From contig JAFGSQ010000057.1 in assembly GCA_016934535.1 (NCBI GenBank), forward strand, positions 1 to 38,403: DNA of 38,403 nucleotides, in the 5' to 3' direction. Under the pieces are notes generated by a model. It saw only the letters and a program-made list of their open reading frames with translations. It had not been told where the DNA came from and did not search any database. Each line of letters starts with the position of its first letter. Within the stretch, counting starts at the first letter, position 1. Source of the stretch: a candidate division WOR-3 bacterium (lineage in GTDB: Bacteria > SDB-A). Position numbers and translations under genes: made by a program. Of this stretch, positions 26,579 through 34,384 are shown one piece after another.

Positions 26579-28012
26579 TTATATCTGCGGTTTATCCCTG
26601 AAAAATCTGACGTTCCATCTGTAAACGAGTGACGGAAAAAAATCCCTTTTTCTTATATCCGGATGTCGCGATATCAAAATAAAGAACCATGTCATCAGTA
26701 TCACGCCTTTGAATACACTGCTGATGCTGATGCTCCACCAAACCCCGTCAATTCCGAGAAAAGTGCCTGCGAGAAAGTAAGCCGCCGGTACGCGCATACC
26801 GGTGAAAATAATCGAAACCAGTGAAGGAGGCACTGTTTTTCCGAGTCCGTTGAAAGCGCCGGCTGAGATTATCTCAAAGCACATGAAAATCTGGGATAGA
26901 GAAAGAATTCTCAAATACGAGATTCCGTGTGAAATCGTCTCGGCGTCTTTTACGAAGAAAGACATTATCTGCAAAGGCAGGAAGAAGAGGACTGAAAAAG
27001 CCACAAAACCGAGCACGATCATAAGAAAGAAAGACGCAGTGAATCCCTTGACTATTCTGGCCCATTTTCCCGCTCCGAAATTCTGGCCGGTAAAGGCGCA
27101 GAGAGCCGTGGAAAATCCGCTCGCGGTCATGTAAGAAATTCCTTCCACCTGGATGCCGATTTTCTGAGCCGCGATAGGCAGGGCTCCGTATCTGGCTATG
27201 ACTCTCGCTAGAAAAATGGCGATGACAGTAAATGACATGGACTGAACAGCGACGGGTGTGCCGAATTTTAAAATCCGGGATATGTGAGGGGTAGACATCT
27301 TGCTGAAAAAATTAAATTTTTTGAAAGGGATTTTTTTTACGCTCATGTATGTTATAAAAATAAAAGTAACGAGCGCCTGGGAACCGATAGTAGCCCACGC
27401 CGCGCCTGCCACTCCCATTTTCGGAAAGAAGCCGGGGCCGAAAATAAAGAGCGGGTCAAAAATTATGTTTGCCGTTATACCGGCTGAATTGATGATAAAG
27501 GGAATTCGGCTGTTCCCTGTGCCGTTGAAAATCCCGGAAAGAACCGGATTTATAAACATGAAAACCGCTCCAAGAGAGATAATCCCCGCGTAATCTACGG
27601 CCATAGTGACGACGGAAGCGTTGTCGAAACCGTAAAAAGCGACGAAACTTTTTCTGAACAGAAATATGAAGCATCCGAAAAGAACCGACATTATCAAATT
27701 TATGTGGACGGCGTTTCTGGCGAATTTTACGGCTGAATCAGGGTCGTTTTTACCTATTGACTGCGCGACGCAAATTTCTGCCCCGACTTTGGATACAATT
27801 ATGAAAGACATGCCGAGCCAGACCAAAAATCCCGCAGTTCCGACGGCGGCGACGGCTTCACTGCTCAATCTCCCTATCCATATCATGTCGGTGATACTGT
27901 ATGCCAGATGGATCAAAGACGTGCCGATAACGGGCAGTGCCAGTTTGACAAGCTGAGGTAAAATAGATCCTGTTGTAAGGTCAACAGAAGTTATGCTATT
28001 CTTATTTTCCAT
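26579..28012 (-). CDS. MATE-family efflux transporter
   Basis: Inner-membrane exporter driven by a Na+ or H+ gradient, with substrate (drugs, metabolites) unknown. The 477-residue protein has about 12 hydrophobic helices in two MatE repeats. Seen: the N-terminal LALPVIGTSLIHLAYSITDMIWIGRLS, the EAVAAVG block and a second-repeat SGFSTALCAFTGQNFGAGK block, which is the DinF/NorM-type pattern. The open frame extends to 28108, but that would run past the promoter and overlap the divergent HAD gene. The ATG at 28012 is preferred. No ribosome site is seen, and the predicted leader is about 16 nt. The 3' end meets the L,D-transpeptidase gene with 6 nt between them. Confidence 0.92.
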   Translation of the reverse strand: MENKNSITSVDLTTGSILPQLVKLALPVIGTSLIHLAYSITDMIWIGRLSSEAVAAVGTAGFLVWLGMSFIIVSKVGAEICVAQSIGKNDPDSAVKFARNAVHINLIMSVLFGCFIFLFRKSFVAFYGFDNASVVTMAVDYAGIISLGAVFMFINPVLSGIFNGTGNSRIPFIINSAGITANIIFDPLFIFGPGFFPKMGVAGAAWATIGSQALVTFIFITYMSVKKIPFKKFNFFSKMSTPHISRILKFGTPVAVQSMSFTVIAIFLARVIARYGALPIAAQKIGIQVEGISYMTASGFSTALCAFTGQNFGAGKWARIVKGFTASFFLMIVLGFVAFSVLFFLPLQIMSFFVKDAETISHGISYLRILSLSQIFMCFEIISAGAFNGLGKTVPPSLVSIIFTGMRVPAAYFLAGTFLGIDGVWWSISISSVFKGVILMTWFFILISRHPDIRKRDFFPSLVYRWNVRFFRDKPQI

Positions 28013-28034
28013 AATTTCAGAGGTAATTCCGTGG

Positions 28035-28063
28035 ATTATACAACTAAAAAAATGTTTTTGAAA
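28035..28063 (-). promoter_or_regulatory. Promoter for the MATE gene
   Basis: On the minus strand a perfect TATAAT (-10, 28035-28040) lies 17 nt after a weak TTTCAA (-35, 28058-28063). The expected transcription start near 28028 leaves only about 16 nt before the ATG. The divergent HAD gene begins at 28078, so both transcripts share this short region. Confidence 0.5.
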
Positions 28064-28077
28064 GGAAAGTAATTCAG

Positions 28078-28776
28078 GTGAACGGGAAACTGAAAAGCAT
28101 GTATTCACGCAAAAAAGCCGTCATATTCGACCTTTTTCACACTCTCATCACTCTCGACGGTCTGGCCGATGATGTCCCTCAAACACACGAGATAATCGGA
28201 GTGACGAGGGAAGAGTGGGAGGATCGGATTTTTTCCGACGTAGATGAAAAACTCAAAGGGATAGAGAAAAATCCGTACAATATTATGGAAAAAATGATTC
28301 GCGCTCTAAAACCTTCGATTGAAGACGAATTAATACTTTTGGCACTAAAAAACAGAACGGAGCGCTTTGAAAGAGCTTTGCTGAAAGTCCCGGAAATTTC
28401 TCTGATGTCACTTGAGAAAATGAAAAAAGAGGGAAAATTATTGGGCCTGATTAGCAACGCTGACGTCATAGAGATATCCGGATGGGACAATTCTCCGCTG
28501 AAAGAATTGTTCGACGCGCCCGTTTTTTCGTGCCGTGTAGGCTGCATGAAGCCGGAAAAAGAGATATATTGCATTTGCCTTGAAAAACTCGGGGTCAAAG
28601 CGAGGGACAGTTTTTTTGTCGGCGACGGAGGGAGTGACGAGCTTCCGGGAGCTAAAAACGCGGGGCTCGAAACCGTAATGATAACCGGATACGTCGAAAA
28701 AAGATGGCCGCATCTAATTCCCGAAAGGAAAAAACACGCAGATTTCGTCATCAGAACTTTAGACGAGTTGTCGTGA
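28078..28776 (+). CDS. HAD-superfamily hydrolase
   Basis: Putative phosphatase or dehalogenase-like hydrolase, substrate unknown. The 232-residue protein has motif I FDLFHTLI (nucleophile Asp in the first position), a helical cap region (about 30-105), motif II LGLISNAD, a CMKPEKEIY motif III lysine, and motif IV FVGDGGSDELPGA. The second residue of motif I, usually an acid/base Asp (DxD) in phosphatases, is Phe here. That pattern is shared with haloacid-dehalogenase-like and other FDLFHTL proteins, so simple phosphatase activity should not be assumed. A GTG at 28078 is used, and an ATG at 28099 is an alternative start. It is divergent from the MATE gene and convergent with the propeller gene after 18 nt. 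Confidence 0.8.
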   Translation: MNGKLKSMYSRKKAVIFDLFHTLITLDGLADDVPQTHEIIGVTREEWEDRIFSDVDEKLKGIEKNPYNIMEKMIRALKPSIEDELILLALKNRTERFERALLKVPEISLMSLEKMKKEGKLLGLISNADVIEISGWDNSPLKELFDAPVFSCRVGCMKPEKEIYCICLEKLGVKARDSFFVGDGGSDELPGAKNAGLETVMITGYVEKRWPHLIPERKKHADFVIRTLDELS

Positions 28777-28794
28777 GAGCGCTGAAAATATTTT

Positions 28795-30324
28795 CTATAA
28801 AACCGTGATTCTTTTTCTTTCCATCGAATTGCCAACTCCTGGAAACTTAATTTCGATGAAATAAACTCCCGAACGAATATTGTTTGCGTTGATAGTGTTT
28901 ATGCCTTTTGATCCTGTCACGGTGCCTGATTTAAAAATCGATCTGCCTGAAATGTCATAAATCGAAGCTTCAAAAGAACAATCAAACGGTAAAATCAGAT
29001 AAAGAGGTTCAGAAGGTTTTATTATGGAAGGGTATATTTGTGAAAGAACCGGAAGCTCCTGGTTCGTTGTCTCTTCGATTCCGAGAGTCCAAGGTGCGTC
29101 TATCCAAAGGTCAAAACGAAGATAACCGGTGTAGATCACTGCGCTGCCGGAAGCCCCTGCGCCAGGAGAGTAGCAAATTTTTGGATTAGTTCCGTCAGGT
29201 ATGTAATGACAGGGATGATTGTTTATGAAAGCTGATTGAAATGACCATGTCCCGTGATTTGATCCCGCCGCCCATCCCCAGAAAATCTTTGTCGAGTCGT
29301 TCGACAAATCGTGAAAAAGATAAGACATGTTGACGTACATGTTGCCGTAGGACTTGTAAAATCTGATGTCCGCTCCCGATTCCATGTATATCGAGCTTGC
29401 GATTGTAGTCTGTGTCCAGGGATATATTGTGCTGTCCGGGTGTTTTACCGAAGCTACATAAACGTCAAGGTCGTTTTGACCGGGATTGTATTCGTAGGTG
29501 TAAGCGCACCAGATCGCCGGATTGTTCGGGTCGTTCGAACATGCTATTCGGGGCTGGACGCACGCGAGATTCCTGTCCGCAATTTCAAAAGAGTCTCCAA
29601 TCGGATTGCCGTATTCCGAACCGAAAATCCATCCGTAGATATTTATCGAATCTCTCAGAGGCGACTGAACGCTTGCCGCCCAGGACAAGTAGAGTTCGTT
29701 TCTCGGACTTTGGCAAATAGACACATCGGAGTCGAAAGCTTTTCCGTGTGCATCTATCAGGTAAGTACCGTGCCACGATACGCCTCTGTCGTTGCTTCGG
29801 TAAAAATAAAGTCGGGAATCTTCGCTCCAGAAGATAGCCGAGAGAGTCGAATCGCCGTTGTGGTCGTATTGTGCGACGTCAAAACTGTTAGGCCATGCGT
29901 ATGCGTACACCAGCTCATTTGACTGAAGGGCGTGAGCAGTTAGATTGTATCTGTGAAGACAGAGTCTGTTGAAAAGTCCGCCGACATTGAAAAAGAAAAT
30001 AAAGAGGTAGTCGTCTCCTAGTTCGCTGGCTATAACTTTCATTCTTTCATATTTGCCCAAAGATTGTATGGTGTCAAAAACATGCCAGCTTCCACCGTGA
30101 TTTGTCGACCTGTAGATGATGACAGGGTAGCTGTCGGGTGACATGACCACTGTGTCTTTCTGAACAACAGCGAACATCGTGCCGTCACAGAGATAATCGC
30201 AGTCGAAACAGGTAATTCTGCCCAAAGATATCCTGACATCGTTGCCCCAGTCAGGAGATTGGGAGATCAAAGAAGTTAAATAAATGGTCAGAAACAAGAC
30301 GAAGAACACTGTGTAAAATTTCAT
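28795..30324 (-). CDS. Secreted BNR/sialidase-like beta-propeller protein with sorting domain
   Basis: Predicted exported surface or released protein, function unknown. The 509-residue protein starts with a signal peptide (about residues 1-22). It then shows repeated Asp-box-like motifs (STNHGGSWHVF near 73, SNDRGVSWHGT near 180), which mark six- or seven-bladed sialidase-like propellers. No sialidase catalytic arginine triad was identified, so enzymatic activity is not claimed. The last 80 or so residues (LSQIYPSIIKPSEPL...SGVYFIEI...KRITVL) look like a type A T9SS/Por sorting domain with a degenerate PNP motif. A clear GGAGG precedes the ATG. It resembles the C25 protease's C-terminus in role, suggesting the same export route. 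Confidence 0.82.
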   Translation of the reverse strand: MKFYTVFFVLFLTIYLTSLISQSPDWGNDVRISLGRITCFDCDYLCDGTMFAVVQKDTVVMSPDSYPVIIYRSTNHGGSWHVFDTIQSLGKYERMKVIASELGDDYLFIFFFNVGGLFNRLCLHRYNLTAHALQSNELVYAYAWPNSFDVAQYDHNGDSTLSAIFWSEDSRLYFYRSNDRGVSWHGTYLIDAHGKAFDSDVSICQSPRNELYLSWAASVQSPLRDSINIYGWIFGSEYGNPIGDSFEIADRNLACVQPRIACSNDPNNPAIWCAYTYEYNPGQNDLDVYVASVKHPDSTIYPWTQTTIASSIYMESGADIRFYKSYGNMYVNMSYLFHDLSNDSTKIFWGWAAGSNHGTWSFQSAFINNHPCHYIPDGTNPKICYSPGAGASGSAVIYTGYLRFDLWIDAPWTLGIEETTNQELPVLSQIYPSIIKPSEPLYLILPFDCSFEASIYDISGRSIFKSGTVTGSKGINTINANNIRSGVYFIEIKFPGVGNSMERKRITVL

Positions 30325-30417
30325 TCTTCCTCCTTTAAGAGTTTTTTAGGCAATGCCCGCAAGAGATTATGTTCTGTTTTTATTACAAAGCAAACGAAAT
30401 TTTTAGGCCAAAAAATG

Positions 30418-30549
30418 TCAAATATCCGGACCCATCACTTGATTCAAACCGGTAATCTTTGCCGCGATTTCGGTAAGCGGTATTATATCCTCGCGGCCGA
30501 TATATTTAAGCGCAAAATTCCTATTCAGCGCCGCGGACAGCGGACAAAC
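30418..30549 (-). pseudogene. C-terminal remnant of an unrecognised protein
   Basis: A minus-strand frame of 43 codons ends in TGA at 30418-30420 and is closed upstream by TAG at 30550-30552. It reads as natural protein (a NFALKYIGREDIIPLTEIA stretch) and has no start codon. It begins just beyond the transposase-associated palindrome, in a different frame from the transposase. I infer that a once longer gene was cut by the element. The family is not recognised. Confidence 0.35.
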
Positions 30550-30823
30550 CTACAATAGGGGCACGATACATCGTGCCCCTACCATCGTCGGTAATAACAA
30601 TAATCCCATGAAAATGGTTCGGCATTACAACGAATTCACAAGATTCGATATTTGGCCGCATTTCGGGCGTTTTTATCCATTCATTTTCAACGATTTTTCC
30701 GTATTCATTCAACGCCATTTTCCCGTTCGTAACATCGCCGAACAAACATTTTCTGCCTACCACCTCCCGTAAACTCTGGCAATAGGGAGGCGTTTCAAGT
30801 CCAATAAAGCGGCTCAATTTCAA
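30521..30823 (-). pseudogene. Truncated REP-associated tyrosine transposase (RAYT, Y1_Tnp)
   Basis: A 100-codon remnant of a single-strand HUH transposase related to the IS200/IS605 group. Seen: RKCLFGDV, LNEYGKIVENEW, KTPEMRPNIE and the HUH metal motif in FVVMPNHFHGIIVI, all typical of RAYT proteins. The N-terminal third is missing or scrambled: the frame starts only at a TTG, with a stop just before it. The C-terminal half, including the expected catalytic Tyr region, is absent. The palindrome 30556-30581 lies inside its last codons. It is not expected to be active. A different gene fragment follows directly. Confidence 0.75.
30556..30581. repeat. REP-like palindrome tied to the RAYT remnant
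   Basis: A perfect inverted repeat with 12-bp arms (30556-30567 and 30570-30581, core AGGGGCACGA / TCGTGCCCCT) and a 2-nt tip. GC-rich hairpins like this often occur as interspersed copies recognised by RAYT proteins. Only one copy is present in this window. Confidence 0.7.
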
Positions 30824-30957
30824 AAGACCATTTTGGGCTCAATTTATGACGACCATTTAGAATTGTCGACCGGGCAATATTCATGGCGTATTTCCCTTTT
30901 TTCAACCTCGTAAAAGTATGTTCTGTTTGTCATCTCTCGGTTGTCGGGACTCAACAC

Positions 30958-33768
30958 TTAATGTAATAAAAGTTTTTCAACAACGTCACTTGGATGAAAT
31001 GACACCTCCCAGTGCCATTTTCCGAAACCGCCGTGTTCATTGACAGCATTTACCCATTCGTCTAAAAATTCCCGCTTGACCTGATTTTGCTGGTTGTCCT
31101 GACCCTTGGTTTCGAGGATCAAATAATGGCCGTTTTTCAGGCGTATTATAAAATCGGGGTAGTATTTTCGAATGATTCCGTTGTAATTGTAAAGTATGAC
31201 AAAACCCAGATGGTCATTCTTTACGAAAGAATCAACGAGTTCGGATTTATCAAGACTGTATGCTTCATTCGCTTCCCAGGAGCTGTCATAAACGCAGTGG
31301 TTAATGTGTGATTTTTCGGTCCATTCACAGGGTTTGCTTGTGTACCATGTCCTGACGTCTGAAGTTGAGCGTATGGGTTTTTCAACATCAAAAACCGGAG
31401 TCAGCTCCATCGTGTTTTCCGTTCGTATTTCCGACCAGATGTGCTGGATTATTTTATTCATATTGAGGATTATTAGAATTTTCCTTTTTACATCATCTTG
31501 GCTGAACAGGTCATGTTTCACTCTGATTTTATCTGAATCAATGAATTGTTCCACAATTCTGACGACCTGAGCCAAGAAGACTTCTTTACTGCCTTTCCAG
31601 TCCGGTTTTTTCTCTGAATTGTATATTGTAGAGGCAATCCTGAAGACTATTGTCTGGACGCGGGTGTCCTCTGCTATTTTTTCAAGGCCTATGGCGGTCT
31701 TGACCTTGTGGTTGGGTTTTCCTGCAATAATGGCTGCAAGTTCCGCTTCGGTGATGGATTCATAGGGGTCTATTTCAAGGACTTTTACTTTGTCCAAATC
31801 GAGGTTTAAACGTGGTCTATATACATGGTCAATGCGTAAAATGTTCGGCCAGATAATTTCGTGCCGGATTTTTTCGACAACCGGTTCGATTTTCGTTTTG
31901 GGGAGAGGGGGTGGCGGCGGCGGACCTTCTCCGCCTTCATGCGGCAGAAAAGTAAAAGGCACGCCGAATATGTTGACATATTCGGGTTCATAAAAGCTGT
32001 CGTCACCAATGTCGTACGATACCCGGCGGAGGCCTCGCCCGACAACCTGTTCACAAAGCAGCTGACTTGAAAAAGCGCGTAAACCCATAATATGGGTTAC
32101 GGTTTTTGCATCCCATCCCTCGGAGAGCATTCCGACTGATATTACATTCTGAATCTGTTCACCGGGGTGACCTTCACGTCCGACAGTGTCGACTTTCAAC
32201 CTCAGAAGTTCCGCGCGTTGTTTATTGGTGAGTTTTGGTTCGTTTTCTTCATCTTCAATTTCATTATCTATATCAATTTCTATCGCTTCTGTTTCAGATT
32301 CGGCGCTTTCGAGCACCTTGCTGTCTATTTGAAGAATTTTTTCAGGTTCGCATAGTTCAGGTATGAGTACCTGCTTGTGGTCAAAAGCGAATTTTAACCT
32401 TGCCGAAGTTTCGGTTCTGTTTGCCACCGTTATCATGACTGGTGGAACTTTGTGACCTGTTTTTTCCCATTCTTTTTTTGTCTCGAGCCAGTCCCTTCCG
32501 AGAAGATAATAGGCGTTGATTATCAAATCGGGCAAAGGTTCGGTTTCATCGGCTCTGCGGTTTATGTCATCTCTCACTTCTTCGTCGGCATAGATATGAT
32601 ACAGTCTCGATTTTAATTCTTTTGTCCTTTCACTGTCGTCGCGAATTACGACTCTCGGTGTCTTGACAATCCCTGATTCGATGGCGTCGTTTAGCCCGAA
32701 ATCGGACACAATCCATGAAAACAGTGCTTCTTCGGCCGCCTGCTTACCGGAGGGAGCAAATGGCGTTGCAGACATGTCAAAACAGCGGAGAATCCCGCGC
32801 TGTTCGTGAATGCGGTCAAGCCCACCGACCCAGATCGTCGCCTCTTCAGCGCTGTCTCTGTCGGAACCCAACCTTTGGTATTTTCCCTGAGCTTCAGGAT
32901 TTAACCGCCATGCGTGGTGCGCTTCGTCATTGATTACTATAAGGTTTCTTGCACCGGCCATTTCTCCGAGAACTTGTTTTATGTATGCTTCGCCGCTTAT
33001 TTCTATCCGCTTTCTTTTGTCAACGGAGCGTATCTGTCCTTTTTCAACTTTTGCGTCAATTTTTTCCTGAGAGTCCCATGCAAGTGTGTGCCAGTTGTGT
33101 ATGACAACTTTTCCCTGTCTGAGTTTGTCCATGAGGCTGTGGGGGACTAAATTGAATTCTTCATAGTAATTTTCCGGATGCGTGGGTTGTAACACCTGCA
33201 GTCGGCTCTTAACTGTGAGACCTGGCGCAATGACAAGAGCGTTTTTGCTGAAACGGGCGTCCATTGAATTTGTGACTTTGTTGAGAAAGTTCCATGCAAT
33301 TATCATGGCCATTATAATCGTCTTGCCTGACCCAGTGGCCATTTTACTGCACCATCTTTCAAAAGCGCTGCCGTCGCCTTTAATATCTATGCCGACCCTT
33401 TCGCTGGCAGGCGCTTCTGTGAGCCATATCAGCGTTTCAATGGCCTCTAACTGGCAGAAGAATAATCGGCGTTCTTTTCTCTCTTCCGGGTCCGTCCAAT
33501 GCTGGAGAAGTCTCTTTGTAATGCCGGTTGCGCTGGGATAGCCTTTTTCGCGCCATTCCTTTACACGGGGTCTGATTTTGTTTACAAGTTCGATTTCAAT
33601 AAAAATTCCCGGATCGTCAAAAGCCATAGAATTGGGTGTCGCCATGACATAACCTGCTGGTCTGCGTCCTTCTTTTATATAAAAATTTCTGTTTTCCCTG
33701 TCGTAGAACCAGTGCTGTGATGGTTCCTTGTATGGGCTGTTAATTATTAGTCTGTCAATACTTTCCAT
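30958..33768 (-). CDS. Type III-like restriction enzyme subunit (DEAH helicase-nuclease)
   Basis: ATP-dependent DNA translocase and nuclease that would cut DNA lacking the partner methylation. The 936-residue protein has Walker A MATGSGKT (143-150), a DEAH box (281-284) in NDEAHHAW, motif III SATPF and motif VI QVVGRGLRR. A C-terminal nuclease follows with YYPDF (Asp872) and LETKG (Glu886, Lys888), a PD-(D/E)xK pattern. It resembles the BPTD_3080-type restriction endonucleases. A six-proline run in the middle makes a likely flexible linker. The ATG overlaps the end of the TOPRIM-like gene by 14 nt, so translation is coupled. It is the last gene of the mod-ATPase-TOPRIM-res operon. All core residues appear intact. 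Confidence 0.92.
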   Translation of the reverse strand: MESIDRLIINSPYKEPSQHWFYDRENRNFYIKEGRRPAGYVMATPNSMAFDDPGIFIEIELVNKIRPRVKEWREKGYPSATGITKRLLQHWTDPEERKERRLFFCQLEAIETLIWLTEAPASERVGIDIKGDGSAFERWCSKMATGSGKTIIMAMIIAWNFLNKVTNSMDARFSKNALVIAPGLTVKSRLQVLQPTHPENYYEEFNLVPHSLMDKLRQGKVVIHNWHTLAWDSQEKIDAKVEKGQIRSVDKRKRIEISGEAYIKQVLGEMAGARNLIVINDEAHHAWRLNPEAQGKYQRLGSDRDSAEEATIWVGGLDRIHEQRGILRCFDMSATPFAPSGKQAAEEALFSWIVSDFGLNDAIESGIVKTPRVVIRDDSERTKELKSRLYHIYADEEVRDDINRRADETEPLPDLIINAYYLLGRDWLETKKEWEKTGHKVPPVMITVANRTETSARLKFAFDHKQVLIPELCEPEKILQIDSKVLESAESETEAIEIDIDNEIEDEENEPKLTNKQRAELLRLKVDTVGREGHPGEQIQNVISVGMLSEGWDAKTVTHIMGLRAFSSQLLCEQVVGRGLRRVSYDIGDDSFYEPEYVNIFGVPFTFLPHEGGEGPPPPPPLPKTKIEPVVEKIRHEIIWPNILRIDHVYRPRLNLDLDKVKVLEIDPYESITEAELAAIIAGKPNHKVKTAIGLEKIAEDTRVQTIVFRIASTIYNSEKKPDWKGSKEVFLAQVVRIVEQFIDSDKIRVKHDLFSQDDVKRKILIILNMNKIIQHIWSEIRTENTMELTPVFDVEKPIRSTSDVRTWYTSKPCEWTEKSHINHCVYDSSWEANEAYSLDKSELVDSFVKNDHLGFVILYNYNGIIRKYYPDFIIRLKNGHYLILETKGQDNQQNQVKREFLDEWVNAVNEHGGFGKWHWEVSFHPSDVVEKLLLH

Positions 33769-34375
33769 TTCCGAAACCTTTGGTGAATTTAGAAAGGGAA
33801 TTAACTGCCCTTTTGAAGCTATCGGACAATTCAGCGGCTCTTTCGATTTTCCAGTAATTGTTCACGTAATCTGCCAATCGTGAATTGTATCCAGGTCCCT
33901 GTTTGTAGGAAGATTTTTCTTTTCGCACTATATCGCTTTTCAAATCCCTGCTTTTACTGCGATCAACCATCGATATCAGCTTTCCTTTCGGATCAGGTAT
34001 ATCATCTGGTGAATTGACTTCTTTTTTTATAAAAGAATGATCAAGTTTTGAAAATTCAGAAAAACCTTTTGTATCGGCGAGAAGCCAAGATTCGATCTCC
34101 CGGACTGCGATTCTTAATAGTATGTTTTGTTTCAATGACCTGTTTACCCATTTATCAATCAAACAGGGAGCGCATTCGTCGGAGTTTAAGTCTGCGAGGA
34201 TAAAAAAATGTAATTTATTTTGATTGTTGAAGCCGTTTATTTTACCCTGTATGTAGCTTCGTCCACGCTTGCTAAGCGCAACGATATTAAGAAAATTAGA
34301 TGAGAAACAATTTGAAATCATTCTCCGCATGACCGTTTCACTCAACTGGTCTTCACAAACAATGAATAGTGTCAT
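33755..34375 (-). CDS. TOPRIM-like DUF4276-type protein, possible defence effector
   Basis: A 206-residue protein likely to have a TOPRIM-type fold. Seen: an early FIVCEDQLSE segment (Glu8, the expected metal-binding Glu), a strand plus acidic cluster ILADLNSDE (Asp62, Asp66), and RExESWLLAD (Arg92-Asp101), the hallmark of DUF4276 proteins. DUF4276 proteins commonly sit next to AAA ATPases. The same two-gene idea occurs in PARIS (AriA with TOPRIM AriB), AbiL and RloA/RloB. The start is 9 nt after the ATPase stop with no ribosome site, and the end overlaps res by 14 nt, so it is embedded in the restriction operon. Metal binding and nuclease activity are inferred only. It is lower in GC than res. 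Confidence 0.72.
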   Translation of the reverse strand: MTLFIVCEDQLSETVMRRMISNCFSSNFLNIVALSKRGRSYIQGKINGFNNQNKLHFFILADLNSDECAPCLIDKWVNRSLKQNILLRIAVREIESWLLADTKGFSEFSKLDHSFIKKEVNSPDDIPDPKGKLISMVDRSKSRDLKSDIVRKEKSSYKQGPGYNSRLADYVNNYWKIERAAELSDSFKRAVNSLSKFTKGFGNGKY

Positions 34376-34384
34376 TAGCAGGTC

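Larger units (their letters stand above)
30325..30957. other. Decayed intergenic zone between propeller and res genes
   Basis: This 633-nt stretch carries no intact gene. It holds, from low to high coordinate, the short leader of the propeller gene with a TTGACA on the minus strand (30416-30421), a 43-codon remnant (30418-30549), a palindrome (30556-30581), a truncated Y1 transposase (30521-30823), and a stretch beyond it with only a 29-codon minus-strand ATG frame (30844-30933) of no recognised family. It marks the boundary between housekeeping-type genes and the restriction island. Confidence 0.7.

Noticed and set aside
28013-28108. Longer N-terminus of the MATE protein
   Set aside because: The added residues do not look like a transporter start, run through the TATAAT promoter and overlap the divergent HAD gene.
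28179-28835. 218-codon minus-strand frame across the HAD gene
   Set aside because: Shadow of the HAD reading frame. Its product is rich in Ser and Phe without any motif, and the plus-strand frame carries the HAD signatures.
29311-29922. 203-codon plus-strand frame inside the propeller gene
   Set aside because: Arg/Val-rich shadow translation. The minus strand has a signal peptide, Asp boxes and a sorting domain.
31895-31935. G-rich plus-strand run opposite a six-proline stretch in res, considered as a regulatory G-tract
   Set aside because: It is explained by the proline-rich linker of the Res protein, and the frame is intact with no sign of slippage.
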